Assembly: GCF_009769165.1 (NCBI RefSeq)
Contig: NZ_CP043476.1
Location: 4,347,001 to 4,411,000, forward strand
Reading direction: 5' to 3'
DNA from: Xanthomonas hyacinthi
GTDB taxonomy: Bacteria; Pseudomonadota; Gammaproteobacteria; Xanthomonadales; Xanthomonadaceae
Length of the DNA stretch: 64,000 nucleotides
Part shown: one piece after another, positions 18,105 to 26,928 of the stretch
Position numbering within the stretch: position 1 is the first letter of the stretch
Layout of the letters: every line of letters begins with the position of its first letter
The notes under the pieces: generated by a model
What the model saw: the letters and a program-made list of their open reading frames with translations, nothing else
What the model was told of the DNA's origin: nothing
The model's database searches: none
Position numbers and translations under genes: made by a program

Positions 18105-18467
18105 TTACAGCGGCATGTTCATCACGTCCTGGTACGCCTGGACGAGTCGGTTGCGGACTTCCACGGTGGCGCGGAACGCCACCTGGGACTGTTGCGCGGC
18201 CATCATCACCTTGGCCAGGCCGGCGTTGGGGTCGCCCATTTCGAAGGCCTTGGCCAGATCGCCGGCCTTCTGCTGGGTTTCGTTGACGCCGCTGATCGCG
18301 CTGCGCAGGGTCTCGCTGAAGCTCGGGCCCTGCGTGCCCTGGGTCCCGGTCAGGCCCTCGATCGCATTGCTGCGCGCCGCATCGGCCACCTGCGCAGGCG
18401 CGGCCTGGCCGACCTGGCTCTGGTAGCTGCGGATCTGCGAGAGGATGGAACTGATGGAGTCGCTCAT
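18105..18467 (-). CDS. fliE: FliE rod-MS-ring junction protein
   Basis: Exported adaptor that joins the MS ring to the proximal rod. It is 120 residues. The C-terminal signature VMMAAQQSQVAFRATVEVRNRLVQAYQDVMNM is strongly conserved (central part SQVAFRATVEVRNRLVQAYQ). It is the first gene of the fliE-F-G-H-I-J-K unit, and its sigma-54 promoter is 39 bases upstream of the ATG. Confidence 0.96.
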   Translation of the reverse strand: MSDSISSILSQIRSYQSQVGQAAPAQVADAARSNAIEGLTGTQGTQGPSFSETLRSAISGVNETQQKAGDLAKAFEMGDPNAGLAKVMMAAQQSQVAFRATVEVRNRLVQAYQDVMNMPL

Positions 18468-18505
18468 ATGGGGATGTCCATGCCGGGGCGGCTACCGGGG
18501 ATGGA

Positions 18506-18521
18506 TGCAAGCGGTGTGCCG
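18506..18521 (-). promoter_or_regulatory. Sigma-54 promoter of fliE
   Basis: The minus strand reads CGGCACACCGCTTGCA with GG-N10-GC spacing, a strong RpoN element. It differs from the fliL promoter by one base in the variable segment. Confidence 0.87.
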
Positions 18522-18597
18522 AAAACCGGCGGGCGCCGATCGCGACGCAGAAGGACGGGCGAACGCAGGGCGCATCGAATGACACGAAGCTTCGCCC

Positions 18598-18648
18598 GTA
18601 CCCTCATCCGCCCCTTCGGGGCACCTTCTCCCGGGGGGAGAAGGGAGG
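18598..18648. repeat. Xanthomonad-type double-hairpin repeat between fliE and the glycosyltransferase
   Basis: Two adjacent hairpins: GCCCC-TTC-GGGGC (18610-18622) and CCTTCTCCC-GGG-GGGAGAAGG (18624-18644), preceded by CCCTCATCC. On the minus strand this reads GAGAAGGTGCCCCGAAGG then GGCGGATGAGGG, a motif common between Xanthomonas genes. The rest of the 348-base gap (18468-18815) holds the fliE promoter and no supported gene. The hairpins lie after the glycosyltransferase stop and may terminate it, but there is no U-run. Confidence 0.7.
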
Positions 18649-18815
18649 CGCGTGCCGTGCGAGGGCTCGGCGGCGCCGGCGTCGGCTTCCCGGCGCGGCG
18701 CGGCAGAGGGTCGCGGCCGTCGGTGTCGGCCGATTGACGCGTTGCACCCGGTGCCGGTGCCGGGCGGCTGCGGGTTAGGTCCGAGCGAGGATGCCGGCCG
18801 CGTCGGCCGGGCGGC

Positions 18816-21800
18816 TCAGTCCGGTAGCCACGCGGCGCGCCAGGCCTGCAGGTTGGCGCCTTGCAACATCCAGTCGCGGCGCACCGCCGCGTGCAGCGCG
18901 GCGCCGGCTGCGGCGCTGGCCGCGGCATCGGCCAGGTGCAGGCGGATCGCGTTGACCCAGTCGCGGAACCGGTTCTTGACCAGGGTCGCCGGCAGCCCGC
19001 CCTGGTACGGCGGCAGGTCGCTGGCGATCACCGGGTAGCCGCAGGCGCCGTATTCGAGCAGGCGCAGATTGCTCTTGCAGCGGTTGAACAGGTTGTCTTC
19101 CAGCGGCGCCAGCGCCAGGTCCAGGCGCAGCGCGGCCAGCGCCTGCGGATAGCGCTCGAAGTCCACCCCCGGGTGCACTTCGGCCACGTGCGGGCGCAGC
19201 CGCGGCGGGCACATGCCCATGAACACCCAGTGCACCTCGCCGGCCAGCGCCTGCACCACGTCGGCGATCAGTTCCAGGTCGCCGGTGTGGCTGGCGCCGC
19301 CGGCCCAGCCGACCCGCGGCTTGCCGCCGCTGCCGGTTGCGGCCGTCATGGCCAGCTCGCCCCACATGCGCGGATCCAGCCGGTTGTGGATCACGCGGAT
19401 GTCCGCATGCAGGCCGGCGAGGGCCTCGGCCAGGGTCGGGGTGGACACCACCACCCGGTCCACCAGCGCCGCAGCCCGGCGCAGCGAGCGCAGCACGTCC
19501 TTGGGCATCTGCTCGCGATGCGCGCTCTTCAGCGGCAGGTTGGGCAGGTAGTCGTCCAGTTCGTAGACCTTGAATGCGGCGGAGAAGCGGCGCATGCGCT
19601 CCATCTTCGCCAGTTCCGCATCGCCGACCCGGCGCTGCACCAGCACCGCATCCGGGGCGACGCGCTGCATCTCCACCGGGTCGAGCAGGCGCGCGTAGTA
19701 GACGCCATCGATCTGCCCGGCCTCGGCCAGCGCCTGGAACGGCTGGATCACCCGGTAGTGGCCGCTGCCGAACGCGTCGCCGGGATGGGCCAGGATCCGC
19801 GGCAGCGGCTTCCACGACAGCGGCTGCCAGGAGAACTCGGATTCGCCCAGCTTGAAACCGCCCGGCTGCTCCAGGCCCAGGCTCGGCGAGTACGCCGGAT
19901 CGTGCGCCATGACCGGCAGCCAGCGTTGCAGCAGGGCATCGTCCGCGCTTTGCGGCCGCGGTGGCGCGGCGGGCTGCAGCAGCAGCGCCTCCGGCGTCCA
20001 GATGGTCCATTCGCCCAGCGCCGCGGCGCGCAGGCACAGGTCCACGTCGGCGCCGCCGTCGGCGAAGCCGGCCGCATCGAACCCGGACAGCTGCTCGAAC
20101 AAGGCGCGCCGCACCAGCATGCAGCGCTCGGACACCGCGCTGTAGCGGTGCGCCACCTGCCGCCGGCCCATGTAGCCGGCCTGCGCCATCGGCTCGCCGG
20201 CGAAGGCATGGCCGGCGCCGGGCAGTAGCCCGGGCAGCAGCCCGGCGTGGGTGATGGTGCCATCCGCGGACACGCCCTTGGCGCCGACGATGCCGACCTC
20301 CGGACGCTGCGCGTGGTTCATCAGTTCGTGCAGCCAGCGACCCTGGACCACGGCGCTGTCGGCGTCCAGAAACAGCAGGTAGTCGCCGCGCGCCTGGGTC
20401 GCGGCCAGGTTGCGCGCCTCGGTCTGGGTCACGCGCTGCTCCAGCGCGAACACGCGGATGCGGCCGTTGCCCAGTTCGGCCACCGCCTGCAGCCATTCGC
20501 CGACCGCTGGCGAGCTGCTGGCGTTGTCGACCAGCAGCAATTCGTAGGCGGGGTAGGTGGTGTGCTCGAGCAGGCCGACCACGAGGCGCTGCAGCGCCGG
20601 CAGGTTGTCCTCGGCGATCACCATGATCGAGACCGGCGGCTGCTGAGCGTGGCCGTAGTCGATGCGCTGCAGCCCGCCTGGCAGCGCATGGACCTGGGCG
20701 GCCGCGTAGCCGCGCGCGCGCAGGTGGCTGGCGACGGCGCGCTGGCGCGGGTCGGCGCCAGCGGCGGCGTCGACCGGCGGCGCGATCAGCAGCGGCTCGG
20801 GCAGATGCGCGATGCCGGCGCCGGCATCGCGCTGGAACAGGCGCAGGATCAGCTCCAGTTCCAGCGCGCCGTCATGATCGGGATCGAAGCCGCCCAGCTC
20901 CTGCACCAGCGCGCGGCGGAACACCCAGTGGCCGGCGGTCGCCAGCGGGTTGCCCAGCAGCAGGTCCAGGTCCGGATCCGGACGCAGCACCGGCGCCAGA
21001 GTCTGGTCGTCCAGCGCCAGCCATTCGTCGGCATACAGCGCGCTGCAGTGCGGATGCTGGGCCAGTTCCAGCAGCAGCCGCAGCAGCCCGCCTGCGCAGA
21101 AACGGGTGCCGGCGCCGGCGCACAGGAACCAGTCCGCATGCGTCAGTTTGGCCAGCGCGAAGTTGAGATCCGCCGCCGCCTCGGCCGGCGCCAGCGGCAG
21201 ATGCCGGACCCGCGGATCCGGCCACGGCGTGGCCGCCGCGGCGCCGAGCACGGCCACGCTCAGCGTGGCGAAGGCGGCGCCGTCCAGCAGCAGGCTGTGC
21301 AGGCTCGCCTGCAGCGCGGCCGGGTCCGCGCTGCGCGCATCCAGCAGCACCGCGATCCGCGCGCCGCCGCCCAGCTCCGCCAGGCGCGCGTCATACAGGG
21401 CACGCTTGGCCGGCGGCAGCTGCCGCTGCGCCTGCCAGTCGCGCAGCGCCAGCTGTGCGCGGCCGCGCGCATACGCGGCCTGGATCGCCTGCAGCAGATC
21501 GACCGGTTCGGCGTCGTCGCCGCCCAGCGCGGCCACGCGGACCATGCGCACGTCGCCGTCGCCGCGGTACCAGCCCATCGCGCGCACGCCGCGGCGGAAA
21601 TCGTCGTGGCCCTGGTCGCCGATCCCCGGCTGGTCGCGGCCGGCCTGGCTGTACTGGTCCTGCGACACCCGGAAGCGGGTCAGCGGCCTGGCCAGCAGGG
21701 CCAGGTTGCCGCGGTGCAGCAGCTTGGCGTACAGGGCCAGGTCGCCGACCCAGTGGATCACCCGGCCATCGAGCATCATCAGCTGGTCGCCGATCTCCAG

Positions 21801-22337
21801 CAGATCCTGGCGCCGGCACAGCACGCAGCTGGGTTCGCCGATGAAGTTGATGGTGTGGTCGGCGAGGAAGGACAGCAGTTCGGGGCCGTCGAGCAGCACG
21901 TCGCCGGCGAAGGGAAAGCTGGTGGCGGGGATGTCCGGCAACGGCGCATCGTCGCTGTCGATGCGCTGCCGGCGCGAGGAGGCCAGCACCACATCGGGGC
22001 CGAGCTGCATGGCCCGCACCAGCGCGGCGATGCAATCCGGTTCCAGCACGTCGTCGTCGTGCAGGAATTTGACGTATTCGCCCTGCGCCAGGCCGATGCC
22101 CTTGATGGTGCTGCCGAGCTCGCCCAGGCGGCTGGGGTTGCGTTCGTAGCGGATCGGGAAGCTCGCGCTTGCGCGCTTGCGCTCGACCGCCGCGGCGATC
22201 GCGCCATCGGGATTGTCGTCGCAGATCACCAGTTCCAGCGCCGGATAGGTCTGGCCGAGCACGCTGTCCAGCGCCCGCTCGACGTACCGGAACTTGTAGG
22301 CCGGCATGACGATGCTGACCAGGGCGTTGCCACTCAT
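18816..22337 (-). CDS. Multidomain glycosyltransferase, probable flagellin glycosyltransferase (Fgt-like)
   Basis: A 1173-residue cytoplasmic protein with several glycosyltransferase domains. Residues 1-240 are a GT2 domain (VSIVMPAYKFRYVERALDSV, acidic triad FLHDDDVLEP at 91-100). Residues about 325-520 are a second GT2-like unit with LYADEWLALDD but a poor N-terminus. Residues about 567-790 are a third GT2 domain (LFLDADSAV at 655-663). Residues 845-1173 are a GT-B/GT4-like domain (EYGACGYPVIASDLPPY). Large Fgt proteins of this kind O-glycosylate flagellin in Pseudomonas syringae; transfer to FliC is inferred here from location and its own sigma-54 promoter. The ATG at 22337 is chosen because upstream codons precede the predicted transcription start. 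Confidence 0.8.
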   Translation of the reverse strand: MSGNALVSIVMPAYKFRYVERALDSVLGQTYPALELVICDDNPDGAIAAAVERKRASASFPIRYERNPSRLGELGSTIKGIGLAQGEYVKFLHDDDVLEPDCIAALVRAMQLGPDVVLASSRRQRIDSDDAPLPDIPATSFPFAGDVLLDGPELLSFLADHTINFIGEPSCVLCRRQDLLEIGDQLMMLDGRVIHWVGDLALYAKLLHRGNLALLARPLTRFRVSQDQYSQAGRDQPGIGDQGHDDFRRGVRAMGWYRGDGDVRMVRVAALGGDDAEPVDLLQAIQAAYARGRAQLALRDWQAQRQLPPAKRALYDARLAELGGGARIAVLLDARSADPAALQASLHSLLLDGAAFATLSVAVLGAAAATPWPDPRVRHLPLAPAEAAADLNFALAKLTHADWFLCAGAGTRFCAGGLLRLLLELAQHPHCSALYADEWLALDDQTLAPVLRPDPDLDLLLGNPLATAGHWVFRRALVQELGGFDPDHDGALELELILRLFQRDAGAGIAHLPEPLLIAPPVDAAAGADPRQRAVASHLRARGYAAAQVHALPGGLQRIDYGHAQQPPVSIMVIAEDNLPALQRLVVGLLEHTTYPAYELLLVDNASSSPAVGEWLQAVAELGNGRIRVFALEQRVTQTEARNLAATQARGDYLLFLDADSAVVQGRWLHELMNHAQRPEVGIVGAKGVSADGTITHAGLLPGLLPGAGHAFAGEPMAQAGYMGRRQVAHRYSAVSERCMLVRRALFEQLSGFDAAGFADGGADVDLCLRAAALGEWTIWTPEALLLQPAAPPRPQSADDALLQRWLPVMAHDPAYSPSLGLEQPGGFKLGESEFSWQPLSWKPLPRILAHPGDAFGSGHYRVIQPFQALAEAGQIDGVYYARLLDPVEMQRVAPDAVLVQRRVGDAELAKMERMRRFSAAFKVYELDDYLPNLPLKSAHREQMPKDVLRSLRRAAALVDRVVVSTPTLAEALAGLHADIRVIHNRLDPRMWGELAMTAATGSGGKPRVGWAGGASHTGDLELIADVVQALAGEVHWVFMGMCPPRLRPHVAEVHPGVDFERYPQALAALRLDLALAPLEDNLFNRCKSNLRLLEYGACGYPVIASDLPPYQGGLPATLVKNRFRDWVNAIRLHLADAAASAAAGAALHAAVRRDWMLQGANLQAWRAAWLPD

Positions 22338-22429
22338 GGGGATTGACCGTCTCGAAAAAGGAGGGAAGCCCCGGCCCCGGTTTCCGCCATGAACGGACGC
22401 CGGCGTCGGTGCTGCCGATCCGTCACCGA

Positions 22430-22445
22430 TGCAAACTATGTGCCG
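22430..22445 (-). promoter_or_regulatory. Sigma-54 promoter of the glycosyltransferase gene
   Basis: The minus strand reads CGGCACATAGTTTGCA with perfect GG-N10-GC spacing, 93 bases upstream of the glycosyltransferase ATG and within the 270-base gap before the FkbM gene. It places the glycosyltransferase in the RpoN regulon. Confidence 0.82.
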
Positions 22446-22607
22446 TGGCGGGTCGGGTGCTGCGCGCTGCGGCACTCGGCGACGCAGAGCCAAGCCCGGC
22501 CCGCCAACCGCGGGCGGAGGCGACGCCGCGTTGGCGGGCAGGGCGGAAGTCTGCGCGGACGGCCATTGGAGCGGCCGCGGCCAACGGCGGCCGCGTGCCC
22601 TGCGGCC

Positions 22608-23729
22608 TCACTCCACGTAGAGGATGGTGTCGTAGAAATACATCGAGTAGTGGCGCAGCCGGAATTTGGCCCCCGGATAGATCGCATCGAGCACGGCGAC
22701 GATGTCCAGCAGGTCCAGTGCATGGTGGTAGCAGGTGATCGCCATGCGCGGCCGGCAGCGGCCGATCAGCTCGGCCGCGCCGCGCAAGACCTGCGGCTCG
22801 AAACCTTCCACGTCCATCTTCAGCAGCGTGACCTGCTCCAGCACCTCGTCCAGGCGCACGCTGGGCACCTGGATATCGCCGTTGGCCTCGACCCGGCTGC
22901 CCATGGTGCCGCTGGCCAGGAACGACAAGGGCTGGTTGGAATCGGACACGGCTTCGTTGTGAAGGAAAATTGGGCCGGAGGTGGACTGCAGGCGGCGTTG
23001 CAGGGCGGCGAAGTTGCGCGGGTCCGGTTCGTAGGCGTGGATCGATGCGTAGCGGTGGCGTGCCGCGGTCATGAACTTGCCGACCGTGTCGCCATCGTAG
23101 GCGCCGATGTCGACGTAGTGCTCGTGGTCGTGCAGTACGATCGGGGTGTTGCTGGAGGAATACATGGAGAAGTATTCCTGTTCCATCGGACAGATCACGT
23201 CCAGCAACTCCGCCCGGTTGCCGGTCATGCGCAGGCGCAGGATCGCGTCCAGGGTGGTGCGGCTGAGCTCGTCTTGCAGACGCGATCTCAATGCGGCGAA
23301 ATCGGCCGCGTGCTCTTGCGTCTGCGCGCGCATGAGCTTTCCCGTCTGATAGATCCACGGCCTGTCCAGGGCATAGAGCAGTTCTGGCAGATCGACTACT
23401 CTGCCTGGCAGCGCACGCGCCAGGTGATCGAAGTACAGCCACGTCGACAGCAAGAAGGAGCAGTTCACCGCAATCGAATTCGGCTGCTGCGGGCTTGAGA
23501 AGTGGGCGGCGACGGTGCGGATCTCGTCGAAGTCCGGGGCCTTGTCGCGATTGGCATGGAGGTAGTCGTCCGCCGCGATCAGGCGCAGCGTTGCGGAGCG
23601 TTGCCGCAATTGGCCGACGAGCGGCGCGACGAAATCCCCGAGGTAGGAACTCGGTGCCAGAAACACGATGCTGTCCACCTGCATGCAGGCTTCCAGCAGG
23701 TCCGCATCGCTTCGATTGGTCTGGGTCAT
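22608..23729 (-). CDS. FkbM-family methyltransferase with extra N-terminal domain
   Basis: SAM-dependent methyltransferase, probably acting on a sugar hydroxyl. The C-terminal FkbM domain (about residues 195-355) shows YVDIGAYDGDTVGKF (SAM-binding loop), IHAYEPDPRNF and LLKMDVEGFEPQVLRGA, the family hallmark. The N-terminal 190 residues (VDSIVFLAPSSYLGDFVAPL onwards) are not recognised. Length is 373. It is the last gene of the aminotransferase operon and overlaps its upstream neighbour by four bases. In P. syringae the flagellin viosamine is 2-O-methylated, so a similar role is plausible but inferred. Confidence 0.78.
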   Translation of the reverse strand: MTQTNRSDADLLEACMQVDSIVFLAPSSYLGDFVAPLVGQLRQRSATLRLIAADDYLHANRDKAPDFDEIRTVAAHFSSPQQPNSIAVNCSFLLSTWLYFDHLARALPGRVVDLPELLYALDRPWIYQTGKLMRAQTQEHAADFAALRSRLQDELSRTTLDAILRLRMTGNRAELLDVICPMEQEYFSMYSSSNTPIVLHDHEHYVDIGAYDGDTVGKFMTAARHRYASIHAYEPDPRNFAALQRRLQSTSGPIFLHNEAVSDSNQPLSFLASGTMGSRVEANGDIQVPSVRLDEVLEQVTLLKMDVEGFEPQVLRGAAELIGRCRPRMAITCYHHALDLLDIVAVLDAIYPGAKFRLRHYSMYFYDTILYVE

Positions 23730-24355
23730 GCTCGTCCGCCGTTGAGAATGCGTGCGCCTTGGGGCATCAAGGCGTCATGAAAAGAGCGGTCCGGCAGGAC
23801 CGGCGGAAGCATGCTCGGCAACAGCCACTCGCAATGGCGGCCGATTCTGGCTTCGGCTGGCGCGACGCAGCCGCTGCCCAGGGTGCTGCCTTGTCCGATC
23901 TCCACGTCGTGGCCGAGCAGGACGCCGGCCTGCAGGGTGACGCAGGCGCCAAGACGCACGTTGCGCTCGATGATCACTTGCCGTTCCAGCCAGCTGCCGG
24001 GACCGATGCTGCTGCCGCCGGCCAGGTTGCAGCCGGGGCCGACATAGACATTGCCCATCAGACGCACGTCGGTATCGACGTGGGCATGCGGCGAGACCAG
24101 ATTGATCGTGCGATAGCCGGCCAGGCGCACGTCGGCCAGCAACTTGTGCCGCGCATGGTTGACCGCGCGTTCGTCGAGCGCGACGAACACCTCGGTGTTG
24201 CTGGCAACGTAGCGCGCCAGCAGTTCGCCAAGATCGAAGTTGTAGTGGTCGGCCGACGTCAGCGCCAGACGCGTATGCACAAGCCCGCAGTCCTGCGCGG
24301 TACGCTGCGCCTGCTCCAGCGCAGCGCCTTCGCCCAGCAATACGAGCGACGTCAT
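23726..24355 (-). CDS. Left-handed beta-helix acyltransferase (NeuD/PglD-like)
   Basis: Trimeric hexapeptide-repeat acyltransferase of about 209 residues. The N-terminal part is a nucleotide-sugar-binding-like alpha/beta domain (FVALDERAVNHARHKLLADV), and the C-terminal half has hexapeptide turns, seen in VYVGPGCNLAGGSSIGPGSW, IIERNVRLGACVTLQAGVLL and VEIGQGSTLGSGCV. Such enzymes acylate the amino group of 4-amino-sugars. The ATG at 24355 overlaps the Rieske gene stop (ATGA). It is distinct from the second enzyme at 25505-26152, so two acylation steps or two donors are possible. Confidence 0.75.
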   Translation of the reverse strand: MTSLVLLGEGAALEQAQRTAQDCGLVHTRLALTSADHYNFDLGELLARYVASNTEVFVALDERAVNHARHKLLADVRLAGYRTINLVSPHAHVDTDVRLMGNVYVGPGCNLAGGSSIGPGSWLERQVIIERNVRLGACVTLQAGVLLGHDVEIGQGSTLGSGCVAPAEARIGRHCEWLLPSMLPPVLPDRSFHDALMPQGARILNGGRA

Positions 24356-25491
24356 GCCAGCTCTCCCAGCACGTTGGCGCGATACCACAGGTGCTGCCGC
24401 ACCAGCTGCGTTTCGTAGTCGCCGTGCATGAATCGCGGCGAATGCGCGCCGAAGCCGGCCTGCATGCGTTCCAGCAACACGGTGTCCTCGGCGATGACGA
24501 TGCGCTCGCCGCGGATCAGATTGCTCAACAGTGCGGTGAAATCGGTGCGCTCGCTCTTTCGCCGCGCGGTCATCACCCACAGGTGGTAGTCGGTTTCGTG
24601 CGCGGACACCGGATCGTACTGCTGCAGCAGGAAGTAATCGCCGCGGACGCTGCAGAAGTTCACGTTTGGATAAATGAACCAGTTGTAGTAGGCCGAATCT
24701 TCGCCATACGCTTCGCAAAGATCGCGGAACCAATTCACCTGCGGCGTGATCGCTCCCTTGACCGAGAAGCTCAGTTCGCTCAGGGCAGGGTGGGCGGGCA
24801 CCTGCAGAAGCTGCTGCACCTCGGAGGGAACGTCCGCCGGTCGCTCCACGTTGCCGGACGGCTTGGGCGCGTCCGCCATCAGCGGGCTGAACGTCTTGGG
24901 ATGGACGAACGGGACATGGTTGTAGTCCTTCACGTTCTCCATGTTCAACTTCCAGTTGTAGCGCACGCGGTGGCAGCTGTAGATGATCTGCGAATCCAGG
25001 TGCATCGACGCTGCGCGGATATCCTCCAGAAACTCGGGCGAGAACTGCTCCTGCAGCGGCAGCGGATCGTCCGAGAAGTTCACGAACAGCAACTGGCCGA
25101 TCTGTTCCAGACGGAACTGTGTCAGGCAGATGCCGGCTTTCTCTTCCGCACTGAACTGGTACAGCCCGGAATTGGGCAGCCCGCGCAACTCGCCTTCCGC
25201 GCCGAACGACCAGGCGTGGTAGGGGCAGACCAGCGGGCGCTTGCCTTGGCGCTCGATCTGGATCGCCGACTGGCGGTGCGGGCACTGGTTGAGGAAGGCG
25301 CGAATACCCGCGTCGGTGCGTTGCACCAACACCGGCACGCCGGCCACCTGGCGCGCGAAGAACTGGTTGCGTTCGCGCACCATCGAGGAAAAGCCGACGA
25401 AATTCCACAGCTTGCCGAACAGCCGCGCCTGCTCCAGGCGCAGGCTGTGCTCGCTGATGTAGTGCTCGGCATCGAGTGCGTGGCGGGTCAT
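24352..25491 (-). CDS. Rieske non-haem iron oxygenase, alpha-subunit type
   Basis: Ring-hydroxylating-dioxygenase-like oxygenase of 379 residues. The Rieske [2Fe-2S] ligands are C70/H72 in NQCPHRQS and C89/H92 in CPYHAW. The mononuclear iron site is seen in KDYNHVPFVH (H192 and H197), with a distal carboxylate likely in IAEDTVLLERMQ. No beta subunit, ferredoxin or reductase gene is adjacent, so electrons must come from elsewhere. Its position between two acyltransferase genes suggests that it hydroxylates the acyl chain or sugar of the flagellin modification rather than an aromatic pollutant; that role is inferred. Confidence 0.83.
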   Translation of the reverse strand: MTRHALDAEHYISEHSLRLEQARLFGKLWNFVGFSSMVRERNQFFARQVAGVPVLVQRTDAGIRAFLNQCPHRQSAIQIERQGKRPLVCPYHAWSFGAEGELRGLPNSGLYQFSAEEKAGICLTQFRLEQIGQLLFVNFSDDPLPLQEQFSPEFLEDIRAASMHLDSQIIYSCHRVRYNWKLNMENVKDYNHVPFVHPKTFSPLMADAPKPSGNVERPADVPSEVQQLLQVPAHPALSELSFSVKGAITPQVNWFRDLCEAYGEDSAYYNWFIYPNVNFCSVRGDYFLLQQYDPVSAHETDYHLWVMTARRKSERTDFTALLSNLIRGERIVIAEDTVLLERMQAGFGAHSPRFMHGDYETQLVRQHLWYRANVLGELA

Positions 25492-25504
25492 GGTGCAGGT
25501 CCTG

Positions 25505-26152
25505 CTACTTGCTGAAGATGGTGCGTGCGGGATTGCCGGCCACGGTGACGTTGGGCGGGACGTCCCTGACTACCACGCTGCCGGCGCCGATCACCGCGCC
25601 ATCACCGACGGTGATCCCGGGGATCAGGGTGGAATGCGGGTGGATGAGCACATCGCTGCCGACGCGGACGCCGCCGCCGATGAAGACGAAATTGCCGATC
25701 TGCACGTAGTCGCCGATCGTCACGTCGTGACCGATGATGGTGGTGGACAGGATGACGACGAATTCGCCGATGCGGCTGTCCGCGCCGATCGAGACGCCGA
25801 CTTCGAACAGGCTGCCGCGCCCGATCGGCGTGGCCGAGGCTTCGCGCAGGCGCGGGCGCAGCACCATGAAGTCCGCACCTTTCTCCAGCAGCGCGCGGGT
25901 GTAGCGACGGCGCGTGGCCGGATCGCCCAGCGCGCAGACGAACAGGTCGCCTTCGACCGGCTGGTAGGTATGCGGATCGCCGACGATCGGCCAGCGCGTG
26001 GTATTCCCCAGTTCGGCGCGATCGTCGAGGAAGCCCTTGATGTCCCACTTCGTTCCGAACCCCGGATCGTCGTGACAGGCCATCGCGGCCACGCCCTTGC
26101 CGAAGCCGCCGGCGCCGACGATCAGCACATGCCAGAACGAGAGGCTGCTCAT
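25505..26152 (-). CDS. NeuD/PglD/VioB-like sugar N-acyltransferase
   Basis: Acyltransferase of 215 residues with an N-terminal Rossmann-like domain (VLIVGAGGFGKGVAAM at residues 8-23, then VEGDLFVCALGDPATRRRY) and a C-terminal left-handed beta helix (IGRGSLFEVGVSIGADSRIG, VTIGDYVQIGNFVFIGGGV, IPGITVGDGAVIGAGSVVV). The catalytic His is likely in IIGHDVTIG. Homologues acylate the 4-amino group of UDP- or dTDP-4-amino-6-deoxy sugars. It overlaps the upstream SDR gene by four bases (ATGA). With an aminotransferase and an ACP in the same operon, it is the best candidate VioB counterpart. Confidence 0.82.
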   Translation of the reverse strand: MSSLSFWHVLIVGAGGFGKGVAAMACHDDPGFGTKWDIKGFLDDRAELGNTTRWPIVGDPHTYQPVEGDLFVCALGDPATRRRYTRALLEKGADFMVLRPRLREASATPIGRGSLFEVGVSIGADSRIGEFVVILSTTIIGHDVTIGDYVQIGNFVFIGGGVRVGSDVLIHPHSTLIPGITVGDGAVIGAGSVVVRDVPPNVTVAGNPARTIFSK

Positions 26153-26928
26153 GCGAATTCCACGCCGCCGTCCATGCTGAACGCCTGTCCGGTGACCTTG
26201 TCGCTGGCGTTGGAAAGAAAGTACAGGCAGGCCAGGGCGACATCGTCCGGTTGCCCGACCCCGAGCGGATAGCGTTTGCGGCTTTCCTCGAACCAGCTCT
26301 TGTCCTCGGTGATCAGCGTGGTCTCGACCAGGCCGGGGCACAGCGCGTTGGCGCGGATGTTGCGCCGCGCCAGCTCCAGCGCCAGCGGCCGCAGCGTGCC
26401 GATCAACGCCGCCTTGGAGCCGGCATAGGGGCCGACGCCGACCGTGCCGGTCAATGCGGCAATGGACGAGATGAAGACGATCGAGCCGCCGGCACGGATG
26501 GATTGGCGTGCGAGCAGGTGCCTGGTCAGCATCACCGGCGCGACGTAGTTGATGTCCAGCACCTCCTTGAGGAAGCTCTCGCCGACCAGCTTCATTGGCG
26601 CCAGGCCGCGGATGCCGGCGCTGTGCACCAGGCCATCGACCGGGCCGCTTTCCACCGCCAGGCGCTGCAAGGTGGTCGAATCGCTGAGGTCGCCGACGAA
26701 CAACCGGTGCCCATCGCCGTCCAGCGATGCGAGCACCGCCTCCAGGCGCACGGCGTCGCGTCCAGCGAGGAGCACACCGGCGCCCGCTGCGGCGCAGGTC
26801 TGCGCGACGGCTTGGCCGATGCCCTTGGACGCACCGGTCACCAGCACCGTCTTGCCTTGCAGGCCGAACATGTCGCGCAACAGCGCCGACGCGATATCGA
26901 AAGAGGATGCGGCTGCGTGCTCGGTCAT
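26149..26928 (-). CDS. Short-chain dehydrogenase/reductase 1 (ketoacyl-ACP reductase type)
   Basis: NAD(P)H-dependent SDR of 259 residues. Cofactor motif TGASKGIG is at residues 31-38, and the catalytic residues are Ser154/155, Tyr168 and Lys172 (FISSIAAL and YAGSK). The C-terminus FSMDGGVEFA is typical of FabG-like enzymes. It overlaps the second SDR by four bases. Beside a KAS III and an ACP it most likely reduces a beta-ketoacyl-ACP to a 3-hydroxyacyl-ACP. The N-terminal extension of about 24 residues before the Rossmann fold is slightly long. Confidence 0.82.
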   Translation of the reverse strand: MTEHAAASSFDIASALLRDMFGLQGKTVLVTGASKGIGQAVAQTCAAAGAGVLLAGRDAVRLEAVLASLDGDGHRLFVGDLSDSTTLQRLAVESGPVDGLVHSAGIRGLAPMKLVGESFLKEVLDINYVAPVMLTRHLLARQSIRAGGSIVFISSIAALTGTVGVGPYAGSKAALIGTLRPLALELARRNIRANALCPGLVETTLITEDKSWFEESRKRYPLGVGQPDDVALACLYFLSNASDKVTGQAFSMDGGVEFA

